Notes: a model not told the origin generated them from the sequence alone. A stretch of DNA of 64,000 nt from Tepidibacter hydrothermalis (GCF_029542625.1 NZ_CP120733.1:496001-560000), one strand, 5' to 3'. Positions 16,205 to 24,916 are shown, counted from the first letter of the stretch. A program made the numbers and translations.

Positions 16205-16632
16205 GCTTATATCCAATATTTTAGGTACGTTACCTTGCGTCCGAAGGGAAAGCGACATAAACAGATACGCCAAGACTGTTAATAACAAGAGCGAGAAATA
16301 TCTGGTTTTAAATTATCTAATGGTATAGATAATTCGCCATGATTCGCAGGGGAAAATTAGAACGATACTTCTGTCAAGTCCTAAATCACAAATGGATGGC
16401 AGCTCGCACAGAACGTGACGAGAGAATACAGCCTTAGTCTGGAAGCCAATGGCTTTGGTTGATTTTATGAGGTCACTAACCAATGACCGCCTAAAATATT
16501 GCCCTATATTATAGGGGTGCTGGGAGCAAATATGATTACAAATTTCAAAACAAATATAAGGATACTTAACAGTAGAATCATAAGGCAAAGCAAGGGTTAT
16601 TAATGTTTTGCCCTATGATTCTGCTGTTAAGT
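16205..16632 (+). ncRNA. Candidate large structured RNA between sigma-like gene and helicase
   Basis: About 430 bp visibly richer in G+C than its surroundings, with no convincing coding frame. Helices I can write down include CAGATA 16262-16267 with TATCTG 16299-16304; AATTATCTA 16311-16319 with TAGATAATT 16326-16334; AAGCC/GGCTT at 16443-16455; GGTCA 16471-16475 with TGACC 16484-16488; and CCCTAT 16502-16507 with ATAGGG 16511-16516. A 26-bp stem (16564-16589 with 16607-16632) has two mismatches that pair as G-U in RNA on one strand. It starts after a terminator and ends just before the helicase ribosome site. Alternatives are an origin of transfer or replication, or a leader of the helicase mRNA. 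The direction is inferred from its neighbours. Confidence 0.5.
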
Positions 16633-16675
16633 AAAAAACAATTGACTATGTTGATTGAAAGTAGAGGAGAAAAAG

Positions 16676-18931
16676 ATGGACAGCTTACGAAGAAGTTACA
16701 ACACAGATGTTATTGTAAAAAAAATAAAAAGATTAGATTGGATACCTGATACTGCTACGGGAGTATTTATGATTAAGGATTGTATTTTAATTCAGAATTA
16801 TACGGGTAAAACGTACACATATAAAGCAATAAATTTTATAAGTGGAGAACAACAATATCTATTTCACAGGAAAAATCCAGTTACTCATGATGATTCTAAA
16901 AAGATTACCATGAAATTAATGAAATTACCTTTCTTTAATATGGAATATCCTAAAAGTGGAATAGAGATGATTGATTATATATTTACAGTAATATTCCCTA
17001 TGTATGGATACACAGTTAGAAAAGAGCAAGTTAATCTTTCAAAGCATATGTTTAAAGCTATGGAAGAAGAAAAGATTTCAATGAGTGATATTGCAGTTGG
17101 TTTGGGAAAAACCCACGCTTATCTTGTAGCAGCTATTGTACACAATATTTTCATTAGAGAAAGTATTGGTACTAGACCAATGCCAATGATTATATCTACA
17201 TCAAGCATAGAATTACAAAGAGCGATTATCAGAGATTATATCCCTGAGATATCAAAAATGTTATATGAAAATGGAATTATAACAAACCCAATTACTTGTG
17301 TTTTAAGAAAAGGTAAGGAGAATTATCTTTGTGAAAATAGATTAAAGGATTATTTTAATACTTTAGATCCAAGTAAAAAAAGAATGAGTGAATACAAGGC
17401 ATTAAAAAGATTAATTAAAGACATAGAAATTGATTTAGATGAAGTCAAAGGTATTAGCAATTATGATAAACGAAGGATTTGCGTAAAGACTACTAATTGT
17501 TTTAAGTGCAGGAAGCATAAAAGTTGTTCTTATCAAAACTTCATGACTAATGCTAGGAAACCCCATTATCATTTTCAAATTTGTAACCATAATTATTTTT
17601 TTGCAGATATATTAAAAAGAAAGAAGGGATTGATACCCTTATTTCCAGAGTACAAGGCGGTAATTATAGATGAAGCTCATAAATTAATAGGAGCAGCTGG
17701 GCAAATGTATGGTGCATTTATTAAACAAAATGAAATTAATAGTTTAATGAAAAAAGCAATACCACAAAATGCTAAAACAAAGATGAAAAAAAATATTGCT
17801 AAAATATGTAAAGATACTATTGCTTATAATAATTTATTTTTTAAGGAACTTATTCATCAAATACCTAAGAATTTGTATATTGATGATACTGAAAAATTTG
17901 AAACGATAATTACTTCAAGGGCAAATGTATTGATGAAAAAAGTATTAGCTAATCTTGAAGAATTGTTGAAACTTCTACCAGATAAAGATAAAAAATTATT
18001 ATTTGATATAAGAAGGATAGTAGAAGAAATAAAAGCATTTATGCATTGCAATATAATTTACTGGATTGAAAATCCTAATGCAAAGGGACAAACAGTTTTA
18101 TCTTCAATACCCAAAACACTTAGCCAAGAAATAAGCAAAGATCTTTGGTGCATAGATAGATCAATGCTATTAACATCAGGAACAATTGCTGTTGATGGTG
18201 ATTTTCATTATATAAAGAAGAAACTAGGATTAAATCTTGTGAATAGGAATAAAATTCTAGAGATCAGTAAATCATCACCCTTTAATTTTCGTGAAAACTG
18301 CATGATATATATGGCTAATAACATTCCTTTTCCAAATGGTGATAATGAAAAATATATAAAAAGGGTCGCTGAAGAAACTTATAAACTGATAAAGGCTTCA
18401 GCAGGACATGCACTTGTTTTATTTACATCATATAAACCACTAAGGAAAGTATATAAATATTTATCGGAACAGATAACCGATATACCACTTATTGAAATGA
18501 GTAGAGGGAAAAGTAATGCTGTTTTGGAATTTAAGAAAAGTAAAAAGGGTGTATTACTTGCAACAGGTAGTATGTGGGAAGGGGTTAATATCCCTGGAGA
18601 TATATTATCCCACTTAATTATTGTAAAACTACCATTTCCTATACCTGATCCAATTAGTGAATATGAAAAAACACTTTATGATGATATGGAAGAGTATAAG
18701 AATTCCATATTGATTCCTAAAATGTTAATTAAGCTGAGACAAGGTGCAGGAAGGCTTATAAGAAGTGAAATGGATACAGGTATAATTTCCATACTTGATG
18801 TAAGAGCAAGTAGAAAAGGAAATTATCATGATGCAGTAATAAATGCACTTCCAAAGTGTAAAGTTACGAAAGAATTAGGTGAGATTGAGAGATTTATTAT
18901 AGAAAAAAAGGATAAGTCATATTTTGAATAA
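16676..18931 (+). CDS. DinG/XPD-type superfamily 2 helicase of the integrative element
   Basis: A 751-residue predicted ATP-dependent DNA helicase. Walker A is AVGLGKTH (about 138-145) and Walker B is IIDEAHK (about 330). Between them, cysteines in TTNCFKCRKHKSC plus a later Cys in QICNHNY fit the four-cysteine iron-sulfur cluster of XPD/DinG helicases. Motif VI is RQGAGRLIRS near 690. AGAGGAG precedes the ATG at 16676; the TTG at 16655 is not needed. The exonuclease domain of Bacillus DinG is absent. It sits between a structured region and a SHOCT-like peptide and recombinase, an order that suggests a role in element replication or transfer. Confidence 0.88.
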   Translation: MDSLRRSYNTDVIVKKIKRLDWIPDTATGVFMIKDCILIQNYTGKTYTYKAINFISGEQQYLFHRKNPVTHDDSKKITMKLMKLPFFNMEYPKSGIEMIDYIFTVIFPMYGYTVRKEQVNLSKHMFKAMEEEKISMSDIAVGLGKTHAYLVAAIVHNIFIRESIGTRPMPMIISTSSIELQRAIIRDYIPEISKMLYENGIITNPITCVLRKGKENYLCENRLKDYFNTLDPSKKRMSEYKALKRLIKDIEIDLDEVKGISNYDKRRICVKTTNCFKCRKHKSCSYQNFMTNARKPHYHFQICNHNYFFADILKRKKGLIPLFPEYKAVIIDEAHKLIGAAGQMYGAFIKQNEINSLMKKAIPQNAKTKMKKNIAKICKDTIAYNNLFFKELIHQIPKNLYIDDTEKFETIITSRANVLMKKVLANLEELLKLLPDKDKKLLFDIRRIVEEIKAFMHCNIIYWIENPNAKGQTVLSSIPKTLSQEISKDLWCIDRSMLLTSGTIAVDGDFHYIKKKLGLNLVNRNKILEISKSSPFNFRENCMIYMANNIPFPNGDNEKYIKRVAEETYKLIKASAGHALVLFTSYKPLRKVYKYLSEQITDIPLIEMSRGKSNAVLEFKKSKKGVLLATGSMWEGVNIPGDILSHLIIVKLPFPIPDPISEYEKTLYDDMEEYKNSILIPKMLIKLRQGAGRLIRSEMDTGIISILDVRASRKGNYHDAVINALPKCKVTKELGEIERFIIEKKDKSYFE

Positions 18932-19028
18932 GAAAAATTTTGGAGCAAGAGCGAATAGAGTTCTTGTTTTTTTATTGATAAAAAGAGCTGATAAAACATT
19001 GGCTCTTAATTTTTTAGGAGGAAATCAA

Positions 19029-19175
19029 ATGGATAATATACTAAAATTTTGTGAACAGTTAGCTTTATTAAATCAATTGAAAAATAAGAATTTAGTTACA
19101 AAATATGAATACGATAAGATTAAGGAATATATAAAGAAGAAATATAATATAGGTGTTTATGCTATGGAACTATAA
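19029..19175 (+). CDS. Small SHOCT-like protein
   Basis: A 48-residue protein, ending in a pattern (LNQLKNKNLVTKYEYDKIKE) that matches the short C-terminal SHOCT motif, a helical segment of unknown function found alone in mobile elements. TTAGGAGG precedes the ATG at 19029. The open frame extends upstream to 18924 but that part looks non-coding and contains a hairpin (AAGAGC/GCTCTT). It follows the helicase by about 100 bp and is probably cotranscribed. It may be an accessory DNA-binding or partner peptide. Confidence 0.65.
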   Translation: MDNILKFCEQLALLNQLKNKNLVTKYEYDKIKEYIKKKYNIGVYAMEL

Positions 19176-19193
19176 TAAATAAAAGAGTAAGAT

Positions 19194-19291
19194 GGGGCTG
19201 TCGCATTAAGAAATTCATATACAAGATATTGGATTATGAAACAATCATAAATACAATATCTTGTAGAATTTATTTTTAGTGCGACAGCCCC
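19194..19291. mobile_element. 98-bp MITE with IS1182-like ends, doubling as a terminator
   Basis: Begins GGGGCTGTCGCA and ends with the exact reverse complement (19280-19291). A second pair, ACAAGATATTG and CAATATCTTGT, lies inside. The ends resemble those of clostridial IS1182-type elements, whose transposase pieces also lie at 619 and 21837. At 98 bp it cannot code for protein. It is followed by a T run and lies 18 bp after the SHOCT gene, so it may serve as that operon's terminator. Confidence 0.7.
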
Positions 19292-19451
19292 TTTTTTGAA
19301 ATGTTAAAGAATAGATTAAATAAATTGAACGATATCTGGAGTATCAATATTGTCTATGCTATAATTGACATACAACTGAATAAGAACACGGATAAAAAAT
19401 TGGTTAATGTTTATATATAGAATTTGAAAATGAGAAGAGAAGGGTGATGTT

Positions 19452-21194
19452 ATGTCGAATGTAAAAGTTATAGAAGCAAGAAAAGAAACAAGAAGAAATA
19501 GAAAAGTAGTTCTTCAGCAAAGTAGAGTGGCAGCATATTGTAGAGTAAGTACTGATTCAGAAGAACAAAAACTCAGTTACAATTCACAGGTTAAGTATTA
19601 CAAAGAAATGGTAAAATCCAATCCTGAGTGGGAATTAGTTGATATATATGCGGATGAAGGTATATCTGGGACACAAGCAAGTAAAAGAATGGATTTTCAA
19701 AGAATGATAAATGATGCTGTAGATGGTAAAATCGATTTAATTATTACTAAGTCCATTTCAAGATTTGCAAGGAATACTTTGGATACGCTAAAATATGTAA
19801 GACTTCTTAAAGAAAAAAATATTGCTATAATGTTTGAAAAAGAAAATATTAATACATTGACTATGAATGGTGAAATGCTGCTTGTAATACTTAGTTCATT
19901 GGCTCAACAAGAAAGCGAATCTATTTCAGCTAACGTAAAAATGGGTTTGAAGATGAAGATGAAGAGAGGAGAACTTGTAGGATATAATGGATGCTTAGGA
20001 TATGATTACAATAAGGAAGATAAAAGTATATCTATCAATGAAGAAGAAGCAGAGATTGTAAGATATATCTTCAAAAGATATATTGAAGGAGCAGGAGCTT
20101 TTGTTATTGCAAAAGAACTTACTAAGCTAGAATATAAAACAAAAAGAGGTAGCACCAAGTGGCATGAAAGTACTATAAGAGGAATTATAAAAAATGAAAA
20201 GTATAAGGGCGATGTACTTTTAGGAAAAACATTTACTGTTGATCCAATAACCCATAGAAGGTTAGAAAACTTTGGAGAAGAAGAAAAATATTATGTAGAA
20301 AATCACCATGAACCTATTATTTCAGAAGAAATGTTTGAAAAAGCCCAAATGATAATGAAAAAAAGAAGTTCAAGACATAATAACAAAGGAAGAAATGAAA
20401 AGTTTAGTAGGAAACATGCATTCAGCAGCTTATGCAAATGTAGCTATTGTGGAGGAACATTAATAAGAAGGAAATGGCATAGTGGTACAAATCATGAAAA
20501 GTTTACTTGGCAATGTAGTACAAGCATAAGAAATGGTAGAAAAGCATGTGCTCATAGTAAAGCAATTGATGAAAATATATTTAAAAAGGCTTTTGTGCAA
20601 GGGTATAATAGACTGAGCACTAATAATAGAGATATGATTAGCGAATTCCTAGATAATGTTGAAAAGGCACTCGATGTACCGAAATGTCAAGAAGAATTAT
20701 CAAAGATCAAATGTGAAATTTCTAAAGTTGAAGATAAAGGGCAAAATTTAGTAGAGCTAAGAATCAATGAAAAAATAGCTTTAGATGTATATGAACAAAA
20801 GTATGATGAAATTAATAATAAGCTAAAAGAATTAAATGAAGCAAAAAGAGAGATAGCATTATCATTAGATGGAGAAAAATCTATTTCAAATAGAATTAAG
20901 AATTTTAGAAATGCATTTGATAAGAATGAAAAAATGGATGAGTTTGATAGAGATATATTTGAAAGTCTTGTTGAGAAAGTTGTTGTGGGCAGTCAAGATG
21001 AAGAAGGAAATCCTAAGCCATATACAATCTATTTTGTACTTAAAGCAGGACTAAAATTTGATGAAGAAGTTTTGAAAAATTTAAAGAATAATGACCTAAG
21101 TGAGCTGGGATTTAAACCGTTCTCTTTACAAAGTGACGAGGCATTAATTCCGTGTTTACATACAACAAACGAGCCATGTGGAGTGTGTAGCTAG
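19452..21194 (+). CDS. Large serine recombinase (site-specific integrase)
   Basis: A 580-residue recombinase. The catalytic resolvase domain (25-175) has AAYCRVSTDSEEQ with Ser33 as nucleophile, and ITKSISRFARNTLDTL with conserved arginines. Then come the recombinase domain (about 185-320), a zinc ribbon with CKCSYCGGTL and later WQC and CAHS (about 330-375), and a long coiled coil (about 410-490). This is the TnpX/phiC31 architecture, which integrates and excises elements at short att sites. The last 15 residues (IPCLHTTNEPCGVCS) are cysteine-rich and may derive from the junction with host DNA. It is the last gene of the block and is likely to move it. Confidence 0.92.
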   Translation: MSNVKVIEARKETRRNRKVVLQQSRVAAYCRVSTDSEEQKLSYNSQVKYYKEMVKSNPEWELVDIYADEGISGTQASKRMDFQRMINDAVDGKIDLIITKSISRFARNTLDTLKYVRLLKEKNIAIMFEKENINTLTMNGEMLLVILSSLAQQESESISANVKMGLKMKMKRGELVGYNGCLGYDYNKEDKSISINEEEAEIVRYIFKRYIEGAGAFVIAKELTKLEYKTKRGSTKWHESTIRGIIKNEKYKGDVLLGKTFTVDPITHRRLENFGEEEKYYVENHHEPIISEEMFEKAQMIMKKRSSRHNNKGRNEKFSRKHAFSSLCKCSYCGGTLIRRKWHSGTNHEKFTWQCSTSIRNGRKACAHSKAIDENIFKKAFVQGYNRLSTNNRDMISEFLDNVEKALDVPKCQEELSKIKCEISKVEDKGQNLVELRINEKIALDVYEQKYDEINNKLKELNEAKREIALSLDGEKSISNRIKNFRNAFDKNEKMDEFDRDIFESLVEKVVVGSQDEEGNPKPYTIYFVLKAGLKFDEEVLKNLKNNDLSELGFKPFSLQSDEALIPCLHTTNEPCGVCS

Positions 21195-21266
21195 AATAGT
21201 TAAAAAATAATGAATTAAAAAGATTAAAGAATAAAATAAGCAAAATCATGTGCTTATGAGCAAAAC

Positions 21267-21456
21267 AAATGGTATTAAAATAACGGTAATGTGTTAACGT
21301 TTTTATAAAACTAAGTATTACATCTTATTGAATATCCTAAAAGTTCTAAACTCCCTAACGGTCAGACAACGAACTTTATTAACGGATATTCAAACGCTGT
21401 AACACAAGTTTTATAGAAAAACGCCTAAATCATTACCTAACATTTTAATACCATTT
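21267..21456. repeat. 190-bp nested palindrome behind the recombinase
   Basis: Five pairs of arms nest around one centre: AAATGGTATTAAAAT 21267-21281 with 21442-21456; GGTAATG 21285-21291 with 21431-21437; TATAAAACT with AGTTTTATA plus CGTTTTT with AAAAACG (about 21297-21312 and 21406-21423); GAATATCC 21330-21337 with 21384-21391; and AAAGTTC with GAACTTT in the apical part. It has no coding frame. It could be a structured RNA, a MITE, or a single-strand processing site of the element. Its right edge recurs at 23260. Confidence 0.65.
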
Positions 21457-21836
21457 ATTTTTTTGTGTTGTAGTTATAATTATGGTAATGTTAAAATCCA
21501 GACACATAGATATTTAAAACAAAACATTTTTCTTTTACCGTCAACTTTGCCTGCTTCAAAATACTAGTATAAGGTATTTCACTTTTTTCTGTTCTTTAAT
21601 TATTATATTTTAGTTTCTATATCTATAATATAATAAATCATAAAATATTACTAAATAGAAATAAAAAATTCTATTAAATTTTTTAAACTTAATGTATAAA
21701 AGAATTTAACAATAGAATAAGATTTGTTTACATATAAGGAATAAAAAGGTAAAATTTAAATATCTAAGGGAAGGTGGATATCAAATGAGAGAACACTTAA
21801 AAATACAAGTATAATTATGTTAGGAGTGTAAAAATA
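21457..21836. other. Intergenic region after the palindrome
   Basis: AT-rich. The only feature of note is a 9-codon frame at 21785-21814 (MREHLKIQV) behind GGGAAGGTGG, 20 bp before the next gene. It could be a leader peptide or the stump of a lost gene. The 21837 gene has its own TTAGGAG site. Confidence 0.35.
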
Positions 21837-22661
21837 ATGACGATCAAATCAAGAAAATTACAACTTGCAAAACATGAACTGGATTTAAATAAATTTATGG
21901 ATAGATTAAAAGAAAAACCATATATAATGTACCCGAAAGAATATAGCGAATATGTAAGAACAGGCATAACGGTAATTCTTATATGTTTGATAACATTAAT
22001 TATACTTTTATTTTGCTTCAAAGAATTTTATATTGAGGATGGGATGAAAGATAGTTTTCATTTTGCAATATTTTTTATAGTAATGACGTGTAGTATCTGT
22101 TCAATTTATATTATTAATATAATTGGTCTTATTACAAGAAAAATAAAGATAGAACTTGGAGAAAATTATGTGAAGTTTACAGGCATTTTAAGAACAAGAA
22201 TTATTTATACTGATGATATTAAATCAATTACTGAGAAAAGTGTGTATAGGCAACCACAAATGAAAAATGTGCATATAAAAAGAAAGAAAAATTATTCAAA
22301 TAAAAGTAATAGAATCATTCGTTTTCAAGATTGGTGGTTTGATGAAAAGGATATGAGAAAATTATTTTATTATATAAATACATACAGTAGAAGAACAAAA
22401 GCTAAAAAGCTAATAGATGATCAAGGTATTAATATTACAGATTTTAATGGGAAATTTTTTCAAAACAATATGTTTATATATGATGAAATGCATAATACAT
22501 ACATATGTCCAAATAAAAAGAAATTAATACCTACCTCTCGCAAAACTACAACGGGAAAACAAATATATTCTTCTATCGATTATATTTGTGCAGGTTGTCA
22601 ACTTAAAGAAAAATGTTTAAAGCCTAATAAAAAAGTAAGGATTATAGCTAAAAAAAATTAA
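21837..22661 (+). CDS. Membrane protein fused to an IS1182-type transposase tail
   Basis: The first 200 or so residues of this 274-residue frame have two hydrophobic segments (about 44-62 and 78-100) and a following beta-rich part (IELGENYVKFTGILRTRIIY) like a bacterial PH domain. From about residue 208 the sequence changes: FIYDEMHNTYICPNKKKL and CAGCQLKEKC match the zinc-ribbon-like segment of IS1182 transposases. The fusion is in frame with no stop. It probably arose when an IS1182 copy landed near the gene's 3' end and then decayed. Whether the native membrane protein is functional is uncertain. TTAGGAG precedes the ATG, and a terminator overlaps the stop. Confidence 0.65.
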   Translation: MTIKSRKLQLAKHELDLNKFMDRLKEKPYIMYPKEYSEYVRTGITVILICLITLIILLFCFKEFYIEDGMKDSFHFAIFFIVMTCSICSIYIINIIGLITRKIKIELGENYVKFTGILRTRIIYTDDIKSITEKSVYRQPQMKNVHIKRKKNYSNKSNRIIRFQDWWFDEKDMRKLFYYINTYSRRTKAKKLIDDQGINITDFNGKFFQNNMFIYDEMHNTYICPNKKKLIPTSRKTTTGKQIYSSIDYICAGCQLKEKCLKPNKKVRIIAKKN

Positions 22662-22690
22662 CAGTATCTACAGAAGATACTGTTTTTTTA
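22662..22690 (+). terminator. Terminator after the chimeric gene
   Basis: AACAGTATCT (22662-22671) pairs perfectly with AGATACTGTT (22677-22686), followed by Ts. Confidence 0.75.
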
Positions 22691-22800
22691 TTATAGAATT
22701 AATTATACATATATAATTATCATTACACTATTTTATTTAAAAATAACAATTCAAGATAACTAATAAGATTGTGCATAAATTTTACGTTTCTTATAAGTAA

Positions 22801-23211
22801 TTACAATGTACTAAGGTGTATAACATCTTTGTATATAGGATGACTTAGAATATCTTTATCAAGCAATCCAAACTTACTTAAATCACCCATTATAGAGTGT
22901 GAAAATTCAATTGTATCTATTTTAGATCCATAAGGGTTATTATCTGTAGACTCCTTAATCGATAAATTTTCAAAGGAAATATCTATATCTTCTGATTCCT
23001 CAAGTTCATCGTCACAAGAAATTATATTTTTATATCCTTTCAATGTAATTAACTTATCTTCATTAAGAAACCATTTGAATAAGATAATATCGTAGTATAG
23101 TGGTCTCATATAAGCTATAAACCCCGTTCCTTCTTCCGTAAATCCAATAATTGTATCTTCAAAATTATCATAATAAAATATGTCTGATGACCATAATCCT
23201 ATTAAATTCAT
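22801..23211 (-). CDS. Hypothetical protein, lipocalin-like strand pattern
   Basis: 136 residues that I do not recognise as a named family. The N-terminus MNLIGLWSSDIFYYDNFEDTI resembles proteins that begin with a G-x-W motif, followed by strands such as GTGFIAYMRP and DKLITLKGYK. That pattern occurs in small lipocalin-like or DUF proteins of Firmicutes. There is no signal peptide. TTGGAGA lies 8 nt before the ATG. It is not obviously in an operon; the next leftward gene is 95 bp upstream with its own promoter region. The acidic middle (DDELEESEDIDISFE) is typical of the host's codon use. Confidence 0.5.
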   Translation of the reverse strand: MNLIGLWSSDIFYYDNFEDTIIGFTEEGTGFIAYMRPLYYDIILFKWFLNEDKLITLKGYKNIISCDDELEESEDIDISFENLSIKESTDNNPYGSKIDTIEFSHSIMGDLSKFGLLDKDILSHPIYKDVIHLSTL

Positions 23212-23259
23212 TATATTTTCTCCAATCTATTTCTTATATCATAAAACAGTCTTTGATTT

Positions 23260-23281
23260 TTTTAATACCATTTATTTTTTT
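23260..23281. repeat. Second copy of the palindrome's right edge
   Basis: 22 bp (TTTTAATACCATTTATTT plus four Ts) identical to 21443-21464. The two direct copies bracket the chimeric membrane gene and the hypothetical gene. Confidence 0.5.
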
Positions 23282-23306
23282 ATTTATTGATATAATTCTA
23301 CTTAGG

Positions 23307-23933
23307 TTAAATACTCTGTGAAATAAGCTCGGTATAGTATTTAGGGTCACCGGTAGAATAATAGTTGTACCATGATTCAATAGTTTCACAAGGGAAAACA
23401 TTCAAATATTGTATAATGTGTTTTGCCCATAATAAACCTCCTGCTGAGCTTGCAGTTATCAAGTTGCAATCAGCAAAAGCTGGAGAATCAACATATAACT
23501 CTTTACCATTATATTGTTTTGAAAATAATGTTAGGTAATCTAAAGAATTACTTGTATGCTTGAATTTATTTAAGGCTTTTAAATCAGCCAAAGCAAGTGT
23601 TGCTCCACATATAGCTGCTACAAGAATGCCCTTATCTATATATGATAAGGCTTTTTGTAAAATGTGATTGTTTTCTTCGTTTTTCCATGTTTCTGCACCA
23701 GGTAAGAGTAAGGCAGCTATATTATTCTCATCTATTTCATCTAACAAACAGTCTGGAGTAATAGTTAGTCCACCGATTGTCTTTATTGGATTTTTAGTAG
23801 TGCTAACGGTTTTAATTACAAATTCTCTATTTTGTTTTTTTAACATAGATTCCATACTAATAGCTTGTAGAATATAGCTAACTTCCCATTCAGCCATGGC
23901 TTCTAGAATATAAAGATATATAATTTTTTTCAT
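23307..23933 (-). CDS. DJ-1/PfpI-family protein
   Basis: A 208-residue protein of the class I glutamine amidotransferase-like fold. The nucleophile elbow is VAAICGATLALA with Cys109; the preceding acidic residue is likely Glu in the N-terminal EAMAEWE segment. Members act as glyoxalases, peptidases or oxidative-stress chaperones, and the precise activity cannot be told. It lies directly downstream of the WYL regulator at 23987, leftward, with a perfect palindrome between them, so the regulator very probably controls it. GAGGAGG precedes the start. Confidence 0.8.
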   Translation of the reverse strand: MKKIIYLYILEAMAEWEVSYILQAISMESMLKKQNREFVIKTVSTTKNPIKTIGGLTITPDCLLDEIDENNIAALLLPGAETWKNEENNHILQKALSYIDKGILVAAICGATLALADLKALNKFKHTSNSLDYLTLFSKQYNGKELYVDSPAFADCNLITASSAGGLLWAKHIIQYLNVFPCETIESWYNYYSTGDPKYYTELISQSI

Positions 23934-23975
23934 TTTATTCCTCCTCAGATTAATTTAAAAACATTATAACATAAG

Positions 23976-24001
23976 AATAGTGACACCTATATGTCACTAT
24001 T
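23976..24001 (-). promoter_or_regulatory. Palindromic operator between WYL regulator and PfpI gene
   Basis: AATAGTGACA (23976-23985) and TGTCACTATT (23992-24001) are exact arms with a 6-bp centre, overlapping the regulator's stop codon. On the minus strand TTATAAT follows within 20 bp, consistent with a promoter for the PfpI gene under the palindrome. It could also be a weak hairpin terminator. Confidence 0.5.
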
Positions 24002-24916
24002 ACTATAATTTTTTATTAAAGTTTTTTTCAAATGTTCTCTAATTTTTTCTTGGTAGGATAAAGGTGAAAGGACTTTGATTTTTTCTCCAAAACCTAAAAT
24101 TATAGAAAACATAATAAAATCATTTTCTTTTATAGCAACTTTTTTAACTATAGATGATTCTGATATATTGATAATATCACCATGAAAATATTCATTAATT
24201 AAAGTTTCGATCTCCTTAGAATATTCAATAGTAATATATATATTATCGTTATCTCTTTTTTCTTCGTATTCATCAAGTAACTTTTCTACATTGTAATTAT
24301 TATCAAAATACTCATCACTTATTTCTAAATTTTTCATTCTTACTATCTTAAACATACGAAAATTACTTTTTTCTAAATCATAACCAAAAGCATACCAAGA
24401 GTACCATTTATAGAAAACATGTACGATATTACATTTAACTATTCGAGTATCACTATTAAGGTTAGTATATTCGAATAAGATGGTTTTATTATTTTGAATA
24501 GCTTCTTTTAACATAGAAATGTATGAAATTATACTTTTGTTTTCATTTACTATAGAAAAATCAATATTTAGTGAATTATTATTATTTTTATCAGAATATA
24601 TATGTTTTACTTTTTCATATGTTTCATGAACCTTTTTTTCACCATAAACACTTTTCAAGCTTTGTAAAGCGAGTAGAATATATTCAGAGTTTGTATTATC
24701 AATTATTTTTTCATTTAGTTTATAATTACGATTAATTGAATACCCACCTTTAGATCCTATTTCAGAATAGATTGGAATGCCTGCTAATGTTAATGTATTT
24801 ATATCACGAATAATGGTTCTTCGAGAAACATTAAAATGTTCAGCTAAAGTATTTGCACTAACATTATCCCTATTTATTATATAAAACAATATTCCTAACA
24901 ACCTTTCGATTTTCAT
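23987..24916 (-). CDS. WYL-domain transcriptional regulator (YafY-like)
   Basis: A 309-residue regulator. The N-terminal HTH_11 winged helix (RLLGILFYIINRD then VSANTLAEHFNVSRRTIIRD) is followed by GSKGGYSINR. The WYL domain (about 140-215) contains WYSWYAFGYDL, and a C-terminal WCX extension follows. WYL domains bind small ligands or single-stranded nucleic acid and often control stress or defence genes. The only linked target is the DJ-1/PfpI gene 54 bp downstream. The start is an ATG behind GAGGTGATATT. Confidence 0.85.
   Translation of the reverse strand: MKIERLLGILFYIINRDNVSANTLAEHFNVSRRTIIRDINTLTLAGIPIYSEIGSKGGYSINRNYKLNEKIIDNTNSEYILLALQSLKSVYGEKKVHETYEKVKHIYSDKNNNNSLNIDFSIVNENKSIISYISMLKEAIQNNKTILFEYTNLNSDTRIVKCNIVHVFYKWYSWYAFGYDLEKSNFRMFKIVRMKNLEISDEYFDNNYNVEKLLDEYEEKRDNDNIYITIEYSKEIETLINEYFHGDIINISESSIVKKVAIKENDFIMFSIILGFGEKIKVLSPLSYQEKIREHLKKTLIKNYSNSDI

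Noticed and set aside
16313-16588. Leftward frame of 91 codons in the structured region
   Set aside because: No ribosome site or protein-like pattern; the region is better explained as structured RNA or DNA. It does contain some cysteines, but in no known order.
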